Shown piece after piece: positions 22,742 to 29,446 of a stretch of 32,258 nt of DNA. Origin of the DNA: an uncultured Holophagaceae bacterium (lineage in GTDB: Bacteria; Acidobacteriota; Holophagae; Holophagales; Holophagaceae). Position 1 is the first letter of the stretch. Each line of letters starts with the position of its first letter. Where the stretch lies: positions 1 to 32,258 of the forward strand of contig CAIMQW010000342.1 of assembly GCA_903843705.1 (NCBI GenBank). Direction: 5' to 3'. The notes below the pieces were generated by a model. The model ran no database searches and was not told the origin of the DNA. It worked only from the letters and a program-made list of their open reading frames with translations. Both the position numbers and the translations under genes were made by a program.

Positions 22742-23749
22742 CTACTTCTTCTTGCCGCCGCTCTTCTTCGCCGGCTTGGCTTCCTTGGCGAAGGCGTCCT
22801 TGCCGGCGACCAGGTTATCGAGGGCCTTCTGGGCGCCTGTGTTGCCGGGATCTAGCACCAGCAGCCGGTTCAGGAAGGCCGCCTGAGCCTGGGCGTTGCC
22901 AAGCTGAGTCACGTTGTCATGGTTGCGGAGCACCGCGTCCACCCAGTTCTTCTTGCCGGCGACCTTCACCTTCTTCAGCATCTGATCTGTGTTGAACTTG
23001 GTGATCTCTTCGCTCTGGTCCGTCACGGACTTCCGGGCCTTGGCCAGGGCCTCGTCGGCCGCCTTGATCATGCCTTCGACTTCCTTGCGATTGTCGCCCA
23101 GCATCTTGGCCACCTTCGGGGCATTGCCCACATTCTGCTTATGCACCGGCAGGGCGGCCAGGATCTGGTCGGCTTCCTGCTGGTCCGCGGGGGCTTTGGC
23201 AATGCGGGCCTTGAGCTCCTCGACCCCCTTGGCATCGAGCTTCTTCTGCTTGGCGTTCGCGGCTGCCACATCCTCCTGCAGGACCTTCAGGTTGGCCTCG
23301 AGTTCCTGCAGCCGGGGGGTGTTCTTAGCCACGTAGTCGCTGGACTCCTGGGCCACCTTCTTCCACTGGGCCGCGATGGGGGACTGGGCCTTCTCCAGGT
23401 CGTCCAGGGTCCCGCGGGCATCCCTCGCGCGCCGCTCCTGAATCTCGACCGCCTTTTCCCAGAGGCCCGCCTCAGAGTAGACGTTGGCCCAGAGCCGGTA
23501 GAGGGACATCATCCCCTGGGCGTTATCCAGGCTCTGGCCGATGGCCTGGGCGCTGGACGCGTTAAAGGCCGGTCGCTGGGCGGGAACCAGGCCCTGCATC
23601 TTGGTCAGGGCCTCGTTGGCCTTGAACTCCTTCAGTAGCTGGGTGATCCCGGGCAGCTCGGCGTTGAACTTCTGGGCGAGGTCGGTCGCGGAAGGCGCCT
23701 GGGCCACGAGGGCAACCGTGGAAAAAAGCACGAAAGGCAGGGGGCGCAT
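22742..23749 (-). CDS. Secreted coiled-coil protein, paralog A
   Basis: A 335-residue protein of unknown function with the same plan as its downstream neighbour. It has a signal peptide (MRPLPFVLFSTVALVAQ), then a helical repeat (YSEAGLWEKAVEIQERRARD) matching VSEGSWEEAVTHFQKARS in paralog B. A long coiled coil includes KNTPRLQELEANLKVLQEDV (compare APRLRELDEA in B). An end repeat LLVLDPGNTGAQKALDNL and a Lys-rich tail (KPAKKSGGKKK) follow. The ATG at 23749 has GGAG five bases upstream; the GTG two codons earlier overlaps that site. It follows uup by 81 bases on the same strand. Confidence 0.75.
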   Translation of the reverse strand: MRPLPFVLFSTVALVAQAPSATDLAQKFNAELPGITQLLKEFKANEALTKMQGLVPAQRPAFNASSAQAIGQSLDNAQGMMSLYRLWANVYSEAGLWEKAVEIQERRARDARGTLDDLEKAQSPIAAQWKKVAQESSDYVAKNTPRLQELEANLKVLQEDVAAANAKQKKLDAKGVEELKARIAKAPADQQEADQILAALPVHKQNVGNAPKVAKMLGDNRKEVEGMIKAADEALAKARKSVTDQSEEITKFNTDQMLKKVKVAGKKNWVDAVLRNHDNVTQLGNAQAQAAFLNRLLVLDPGNTGAQKALDNLVAGKDAFAKEAKPAKKSGGKKK

Positions 23750-23830
23750 GGGCACTCCAAAATTAGGTCAGGTTCCAGGGTAGCGAAAAGGCCGGGGCTG
23801 AGGAGTCCCCCCTTGCGAAGTTGTGACGGG

Positions 23831-25759
23831 TCAGGTTTCCGAGCGCTTCCCTTCGAGTTCCAGCCACTCCAGCTCAAGGTCTCCCGATTCAGCCAGGAGC
23901 ACCTCCCGGGTCTTGAGGGCTGCGTGGCCCGGGCTCTCGGGGCTCAGGAAGGCGGCGGGATTGGCGAGGACTCGATCCAGGTCGGCGACCCGCTCGGCAA
24001 GCTCCGCGAGGGTTCGTTCGACCTCGTCGAGGCGGCGCTGCTCCTTTTGCGAGAGGCCAGGCTTTCGGGGCTTGGCCGTCTCGGTCCGGGCTGCTGGGCG
24101 GGAGAGCTCGGGGCGGGCCGGGGTCTGGGCCGCTGCCCGCGCCTCCCGGAGGCTCCGCACCGTGGAGGGTGGGCCCTCGTAGAGCTCCCAGCGGGGTGAG
24201 GCGGCTCCGTTCCAGGCCAGCGTGTGCGTGGCCACCTGGTCCAGGAAGAACCGGTCGTGGCTCACCAGGAGCAGGGTGCCGCTGAAGCCCAGCAGCGCCT
24301 CCTCGAGATTCTGAAGGGTCGGGATGTCCAGGTCGTTGGTCGGTTCGTCCAGCACTAGCAGATCGGCGGGGCTGAGCATGGCCTTAGCCAGCAGCAGGCG
24401 GTTTCGCTCTCCCCCGCTGAGGGTCGATGCGGAGCGGTTCTGCTGGTCCACAGGAAACCCGAAGCGGGTGAGGTAGACATGGGCCAGCACCGCCCCGTTG
24501 CCGGTGTCCACGAGGGCAGCCCGGTCGGCGAGGTTGTCCAGGATGCTCCGCGTGGTGTCGAGTTCCCCGCGCCCCTGGGAGATGGCCGTGATCGCTAGCT
24601 TGGGGTGGCGCAGCACCTCGCCGCCGGTCGGTTCCAGCTCGCCCAGCAGCACCTTCAGGAAGGTGGACTTGCCGCAGCCGTTGGGACCCAGCAGGGCGAT
24701 GCGCATGCCGCGCTGCAGGCTGAGGTCGATCCCCTCCAGCAGCTCTGCGCCACCCGGGTAGGCGAAGCAGACCCCCTCGGCCCGGATCAGCGCGTCGCTG
24801 CGGTTGCCGCCGGTGGCGAAGGCGAGGCCCTGCCGCGACTCCAGACGTGTCCGGTCCTCCACCGTATCCTTCAGGTCCAGCACCTCCTGGATGCGCAGCT
24901 TGGACTTCCGGGTGCGGGCCTTGGCGCCGCGGCGGAGCCAGGCCATCTCCCGGCGCAGGCGGTTCTGCATGTGCTCGGTGAGGCGAGACTCGCGGAACTC
25001 TCGGTCAGACTTCTCCAGGAGGTAGTCGCTGTAGCCGCCCTCGTAGCTGCGGAGGGCGCCGTCCTCCAGCTCCAGCATCCGGGTCGCCACGGCATCCAGC
25101 AGGTGGCGGTCGTGGGTGATCAGCAGCAGGGCACCCTCGAAGGCCTGGAGCCAGGCTTCCAGCCGCTCCACCTGGTCGGGGTCGAGGTGGTTCGTCGGCT
25201 CGTCCAGCACCAGGACATCGGGCTCCTTGAGCCAGGCCTGGGCCAGGGCCACCCGCTTCCGCCAGCCTCCCGAGAGGGATTCCACCTCGGCGTCCAGGTC
25301 CATCAGACCCCAGGTGCTGGCCGCGGCTTTGAGCCGGGGCTGGAGGTCCCAGCCCCAGTGGTCCAGGTGGTGCTCGATGGTTTGCAGTTCGTCATGCAAC
25401 CGGGCCTCTGCCTCGGGGCTGCTGCCGTGCAGGTCTGCGTGGATCTCCTGGTGGCGAGCAAGGAAGGCCGCGTGGTCCGCCAGAGAGGCCTCGAGCGCCT
25501 GTTGCACCGTGGCGCCCGGGGCGAAGTGAGGCTCCTGGCTGAGCCGGGAGATGCGCTGGCCCTGGGTGACCACGACCTCCCCGGAGTCGGGGCTCTCGTC
25601 CCCGGACAGCAGGCGGAAGAGGGTGGTCTTCCCCGCGCCATTCTTGCCAATGAGGCCCACTTTCTCGCCTTGGAAGAGACCGAGACTCAGCCCATCCAGA
25701 ATGGGTGTCGCGCCATATCGTTTCGTGACATTGATCAAACTCAGGGCGATGGATGGCAA
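23831..25759 (-). CDS. uup: ABC-F family ATPase, Uup type
   Basis: A 642-residue soluble twin-ATPase of the ABC-F family; Uup relatives act on ribosomes and branched DNA. Domain 1 has Walker A GKNGAGKT, LSGGWRKR and VLDEP. Domain 2 has GPNGCGKS, LSGGERNR and VLDEP. An extra C-terminal coiled coil (about 565-640, KPGLSQKEQRRLDEVERTLAEL...) identifies the Uup subgroup rather than EttA or YbiT; the second ABC-F gene of the window is at 2095. The start is TTG at 25759, supported by GAGGAG six bases upstream and by the family-like MPSIALSLINVTKRYG. It is divergent from the MarR gene with 72 bases between starts. Confidence 0.92.
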   Translation of the reverse strand: MPSIALSLINVTKRYGATPILDGLSLGLFQGEKVGLIGKNGAGKTTLFRLLSGDESPDSGEVVVTQGQRISRLSQEPHFAPGATVQQALEASLADHAAFLARHQEIHADLHGSSPEAEARLHDELQTIEHHLDHWGWDLQPRLKAAASTWGLMDLDAEVESLSGGWRKRVALAQAWLKEPDVLVLDEPTNHLDPDQVERLEAWLQAFEGALLLITHDRHLLDAVATRMLELEDGALRSYEGGYSDYLLEKSDREFRESRLTEHMQNRLRREMAWLRRGAKARTRKSKLRIQEVLDLKDTVEDRTRLESRQGLAFATGGNRSDALIRAEGVCFAYPGGAELLEGIDLSLQRGMRIALLGPNGCGKSTFLKVLLGELEPTGGEVLRHPKLAITAISQGRGELDTTRSILDNLADRAALVDTGNGAVLAHVYLTRFGFPVDQQNRSASTLSGGERNRLLLAKAMLSPADLLVLDEPTNDLDIPTLQNLEEALLGFSGTLLLVSHDRFFLDQVATHTLAWNGAASPRWELYEGPPSTVRSLREARAAAQTPARPELSRPAARTETAKPRKPGLSQKEQRRLDEVERTLAELAERVADLDRVLANPAAFLSPESPGHAALKTREVLLAESGDLELEWLELEGKRSET

Positions 25760-25831
25760 GAATGGCTCCTCAGACCTTCCAGAATCCCACGGATGGGGAG
25801 ATGCTTGCCCCCAAAGAATCTTGAGGTGCGC

Positions 25832-26335
25832 ATGTCCCTACAGGAAGAACTCCAGATGTCCCGGCTCCCCGCTCCGGGAGTGCAGCTGATGCTCCAGCTG
25901 ATGCTCACCCGGGAAGCGGTGGTGCGGGTTCAGGAGCGGCTCTTCGAGGCGCACGGACTGACCATTCAGCAGTACAACGTCCTCCGCATCGTGCGCGGCG
26001 GGCCGACGAAGGGCCACCCGATCTACGAGATCGAGCGGCGGATGATCTACCGTTTTGCGAATGTGACGCGCCTGGTGGACCGTCTGGAGGTCCAGGGCCT
26101 GCTCAAGCGAGTGGCGGACCCCAAGGACCGGCGGGTGAGCCGGGTCTTGATCACTCCGAAGGGACGTCGGCTCATGGAGCGCCTGGATGAGCCGGTGCAC
26201 GACATGGCTGTGCGCCTCACCAGTTGCTGCGACGAAGCCGAGTGCCTGGCCATGGCCGAGCAGCTCGAGCGCCTGCGGGAGCACTGCGGTAAGCAGGGGG
26301 GGCTTCAGGACGAGCTGACCGGGGCCAGCAGCTGA
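25832..26335 (+). CDS. MarR-family transcription regulator
   Basis: A 167-residue winged-helix regulator, typically a dimer controlling an adjacent gene. The core includes GLTIQQYNVLRIVRGG, then the recognition-helix region ANVTRLVDRLEVQGLLKRV. The wing DPKDRRVSRVLITPKGRRLM is a very strong match to the MarR wing motif. The ATG at 25832 is chosen for GAGG upstream and because the frame before it only shadows uup. It is divergent from uup, so it may control uup and itself, or respond to a small molecule. Its 3' end overlaps the transglutaminase gene on the other strand by 31 bases. Confidence 0.92.
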   Translation: MSLQEELQMSRLPAPGVQLMLQLMLTREAVVRVQERLFEAHGLTIQQYNVLRIVRGGPTKGHPIYEIERRMIYRFANVTRLVDRLEVQGLLKRVADPKDRRVSRVLITPKGRRLMERLDEPVHDMAVRLTSCCDEAECLAMAEQLERLREHCGKQGGLQDELTGASS

Positions 26336-28071
26336 TCGAGCAGGTCAAAAGCCTCGTCTTGTGAAACGCCCTCAAGCTGGAGCCAGCGGCCCTCGCCCAG
26401 GTCCATCCACAGGAGGCTCCGGCCGGGGTCCCACCAGCCCGATCGCCGGGAGTGCGCCCCCGCCAGCCGTCGGGATTCCCGGGTCTGGGCCTCTCCCGGA
26501 TGGGTTACGGCCTTGACCTGCCAGGGACCTCCGGTTGGGGTGCGCAGATGGAGCACGCCGCTCTTAACGGTCCAGCGCCCTCCCGGGAGTCGCAGCTGGA
26601 CCCCGGCGGGCCCGGAGAGCAGGTCGCCATTGGCGGTGAGTCCCTCGCCGTAGGGGAAGCCGCCTTCCCGTTCCGGGAGCCAGCGCGCCCCCGAGAAGGC
26701 CGAGGCCGCACTCTCCCAGCCGACGCCGCCCAGGTCCGCCAGATCCGTGTCGCCCAGCTTGATGCGGAAGGCCGAGGCCGGGGCCTGGTCGAAGGTGGGA
26801 TCCAGAGGCACCCAGCGGTCCTTCAGCCGCACTTCCACCCAGAAGTGGAGTCCCAGGGTTTCGCCCAGTCCCACCCAGCCGGTTACGCCCCGCGCGGGGA
26901 CGCCGAGCCGTCGCAAAAGGGCCACCGCCAGGACGCCGTGCTCGGTGCAGTCGCCCCGGGGCAGGCGGCAGACCTCCAGGGCCGAGGCGAACCCCACCGT
27001 GAAGTCCTTCTCCACGATCCAGTCAAAGACGAAGCTGTTCACCCGCTGGGCCAACTCCCAGCGAGAGAGGCCTGCGGGCAGGGCCAGACGGTGGAGCAGG
27101 CCGTCAAAGGCCGGATCCTGGAAGGGCACCAGGGGGCTTGGACTCAGATAGCGGGCCTCTCCGGCGGGCGGGGTGCCTTGGACGGGAGGCTGGGCCGCTT
27201 CCAGGCGCGTCGGAAGAGTGGCCCGGCGCAGCCGCCAGCGGGACTTGCCGAGGCGGCTCTGCTGGGCGTCTTCCGGCAGGTCCTGGGGCTTCCCCTCGAG
27301 CCGCAGGGTCAGCTCCGGAAGCCACGGCTGGAAAGGATGGGGTGGGAGCTTCTGCAGGCTGCGCTCGAAGAAGCCCTGGGCTTCCCCCTTGGCGAAGACC
27401 GGGGCGGGCAGCTCGGCCCGCTGGCTGAGCATCCGAAGCCCGCCCAGGACCGCCTGATGCCGGACCTCGCCGGCCGTGGGCGAGATCCAGACCTCCACGG
27501 CCGTGCTGGCCGCGCCCTGGCGTTCCTCGCCGGTGAAGTGGACGGTGTCAGGGAACCCGGGCAAGGGGGTCTTGCCCTGGGGGCGCAAGTGGAGTTGGCT
27601 CCACTGCTGGACCGGGAAGGAGAAGGTGGTGGCCTGGAAGGCCTGGCGGGTCCGCGCGGCCTCCTTCAGGCGGGTCTCCAGTTCCTCGGGCCAGAGGATC
27701 GCCCCCGCCGGGATGTCCTTCCTCAGGGCCGGGCCGTTGGCGGCGTGGATGGCCAGGATCGCGGGTTCCCGGGGGGACCACTCGGCTCGGCCTTCGAAGG
27801 GCTCCGCGGAGAGCTGCAGCCGCCATATGAAGGCCAGCGAACCATCCGGAGCCTGACGGGCGGTCTCACTCAGGTCCTGCTTTATCTCCTGGCCCAGGCG
27901 GGAGATGGCCATCCACTCATGGGAACGCAACTCGCGAATAGCGCCGTCCTGGCGCTGCTCCAGCCTGGAGCCGCCCACTTCCAGATCGCCCAGCCACTGG
28001 CGGAAGCTCCGAGGAGGCGCCTCCTGGCCCAGCAGGGTCAGGCACACCAGAAGAAGGGGGGATGCGCGCAT
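26305..28071 (-). CDS. Secreted transglutaminase-like protein
   Basis: A 588-residue exported protein with a signal peptide (MRASPLLLVCLTLLGQ). An N-terminal half of beta-rich sequence is followed by a transglutaminase-core papain-like fold from about 330 to 440. The catalytic triad is C375 (GDCTEH), H409 (LGLHFWVEV) and D424 (PLDPTF), all in the order expected. The remaining C-terminal 150 residues are beta-rich with no recognised motif. Family members are often proteases or amidases rather than cross-linkers. The start is inside a perfect 22-bp palindrome (28056-28077), so translation may be controlled by RNA structure. It is 37 bases after the LTxxQ gene. Confidence 0.85.
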   Translation of the reverse strand: MRASPLLLVCLTLLGQEAPPRSFRQWLGDLEVGGSRLEQRQDGAIRELRSHEWMAISRLGQEIKQDLSETARQAPDGSLAFIWRLQLSAEPFEGRAEWSPREPAILAIHAANGPALRKDIPAGAILWPEELETRLKEAARTRQAFQATTFSFPVQQWSQLHLRPQGKTPLPGFPDTVHFTGEERQGAASTAVEVWISPTAGEVRHQAVLGGLRMLSQRAELPAPVFAKGEAQGFFERSLQKLPPHPFQPWLPELTLRLEGKPQDLPEDAQQSRLGKSRWRLRRATLPTRLEAAQPPVQGTPPAGEARYLSPSPLVPFQDPAFDGLLHRLALPAGLSRWELAQRVNSFVFDWIVEKDFTVGFASALEVCRLPRGDCTEHGVLAVALLRRLGVPARGVTGWVGLGETLGLHFWVEVRLKDRWVPLDPTFDQAPASAFRIKLGDTDLADLGGVGWESAASAFSGARWLPEREGGFPYGEGLTANGDLLSGPAGVQLRLPGGRWTVKSGVLHLRTPTGGPWQVKAVTHPGEAQTRESRRLAGAHSRRSGWWDPGRSLLWMDLGEGRWLQLEGVSQDEAFDLLDQLLAPVSSS

Positions 28072-28077
28072 CCCCCC
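28056..28077. repeat. Perfect 22-bp palindrome over the transglutaminase start
   Basis: Six G, then ATGCGCGCAT, then six C: the sequence equals its own reverse complement. On the coding (minus) strand the first G run is the ribosome-binding stretch and the ATG that follows is the start codon, so the mRNA could fold into a hairpin hiding both. Confidence 0.9.
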
Positions 28078-28108
28078 AGTCTATCGGCCCGGCTCATCCG
28101 GTTTGGGA

Positions 28109-28555
28109 TCAGTTAGCCGGGATCCGGCGGAGGCCACGCATGCGCTCGCGCAGCTGTCCCTGGGCAAAGCCGCGCAGCTCGGCGGTCTTGAGGCGCTGCT
28201 CAGGCGTCAGGAGGGCCTGGGTCTCTTTCTGCAGGGCGCGCCGCGCCAGCAGCAGGTCGAAATGCGCGGCCGCGGCCCGGTCGAACAGCGGGCGCAGCTG
28301 GGCCTCGGGGGTGGAGGCATCCTGGAGGCCCGTCCGCAGCGCCAGCCGGGCCTGCTGGACCGCCTCGCGGCGACGGAGCAGGTCCGGCTGGTGCTTCTGG
28401 CGGAGGGCCTTGATGCCGGCCTTCTGGGCCTCTGTCAGGTGGAGCGTCTGGGCGATGTGCTCGCCGCGGGATCCCCCCCGGCGGGGGCCAGCCTGGGCCC
28501 CCAGGGGCAGGGCGGTGAGGATCAGGGCCAAGGCGGTCCAGTGCAGGGGCTTCAT
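28109..28555 (-). CDS. Periplasmic LTxxQ-motif protein (Spy/CpxP-like)
   Basis: A 148-residue exported protein with a signal peptide (MKPLHWTALALILTALPLGAQA). It is then all-helical with two LTxxQ motifs, LTEAQ and LTPEQ, the hallmark of Spy/CpxP-like periplasmic proteins. These bind unfolded proteins or, in relatives, metals (CnrR/ZraP). It is Arg-rich. The ATG at 28555 is chosen for GAGGAG upstream; a frame to 28582 adds nine residues without signal character. No two-component regulator is adjacent. It probably works as a periplasmic chaperone or stress sensor and may be cotranscribed with the transglutaminase gene. Confidence 0.8.
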   Translation of the reverse strand: MKPLHWTALALILTALPLGAQAGPRRGGSRGEHIAQTLHLTEAQKAGIKALRQKHQPDLLRRREAVQQARLALRTGLQDASTPEAQLRPLFDRAAAAHFDLLLARRALQKETQALLTPEQRLKTAELRGFAQGQLRERMRGLRRIPAN

Positions 28556-28640
28556 GGGTTCTCCTCGAGCGGGCGGCGTCAACCTACAAACAGACAGACC
28601 CGGATCCAGCGGCGGGGTTGAATGCGGGCAGACTGGAAGG

Positions 28641-29378
28641 GTGATCCGGACCTACGCGGCCATCGTCTTGAAAGCCGTGCCCTACGCCGAGGGCGGGGCC
28701 GTGGTGTCCTTCCTTTCGGAGCACGGGGAGAGAATGGCGGGCGTGGCCAAGGGGGTGAAGAAGCCCACAGCCAAGTGGGTCGCCGCCTTCGAGCCCCTGG
28801 GCATGGTCCGGGTGAGCTTCTTCGGCAAGGAGCACGCCGAGCTGAAGCGGATCACCCGCTGCGAGCTGGCCTTCAGTCCCCTGACCCTGGGCCACCTGGA
28901 GAGCAGCCTGGTGATGGCCTGCCTCGCGGACCTGTTCGATCGTGTGTCCCGGGAGGGCGTCGAGGACGACCGCCTCTACCGTCTGCTCAGCGCCTGCGGC
29001 CGGGCCCTGAAGGCCGATCCGGACAACGCCCTCGGCATCCTGGCCTATGCAGAGCACTGGCTCCTCCACTGCATGGGGCTGCTGCCGCACCCCCGGGTCT
29101 GCGGGCGCTGCGGCAATGACACGGCCCCGCTCGCGCTGCTAAGCCCGGACCGGGGCTGGTGCTGCACGGCCTGCACTCCGGTGGACCCCCAGGAGGCCCT
29201 CCCGGCCGGCAGCCGGGAGCACCTGCGGCGCCTGCGGACCGGGGGGGCGGAGGTGGCTCCCCGGGTGACCCCGGCGGACGACGCCCAGCAGGCGGTGACC
29301 GCCCTGCTGCGGGCCCGCCTCCTCCAGGAACTGGGCGGGGCGCTGCGCAGCTACGACGTGCTGTGGCGCACGGTCTAA
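28641..29378 (+). CDS. recO: DNA repair protein RecO
   Basis: RecO helps load RecA onto SSB-coated single-stranded DNA in the RecF pathway and anneals complementary strands. The N-terminal OB fold is typical (IRTYAAIVLKAVPYAEGGAVVSFLSEHGE, then GVAKGVKKP). The helical C-terminal domain contains the zinc-finger-like CGRCGND ... CCTAC. At 245 residues it is normal. The GTG at 28641 is set by homology: a GGAAGG run touches it with no spacer, and no other in-frame start exists nearby, so initiation here is unusual. It is divergent from the LTxxQ gene and followed by the MCP-like gene at 69 bases. Confidence 0.93.
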   Translation: MIRTYAAIVLKAVPYAEGGAVVSFLSEHGERMAGVAKGVKKPTAKWVAAFEPLGMVRVSFFGKEHAELKRITRCELAFSPLTLGHLESSLVMACLADLFDRVSREGVEDDRLYRLLSACGRALKADPDNALGILAYAEHWLLHCMGLLPHPRVCGRCGNDTAPLALLSPDRGWCCTACTPVDPQEALPAGSREHLRRLRTGGAEVAPRVTPADDAQQAVTALLRARLLQELGGALRSYDVLWRTV

Positions 29379-29446
29379 GGACTTGGAACGGAAAAATCAT
29401 TGGCTCTGATTCTTGCCTCTCGGCCCGCCCCGGCCGATGGGTTCCC

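Noticed and set aside
24605..25831. Long plus-strand frame running into the MarR gene
   Set aside because: The part before 25832 is antisense to uup; only the C-terminal 167 residues form a MarR protein with its own binding site.
26452..28116. A 554-codon plus-strand open frame over the transglutaminase gene
   Set aside because: Antisense shadow, rich in Gly/Pro/Arg with no motif; the minus strand has a signal peptide and catalytic triad.
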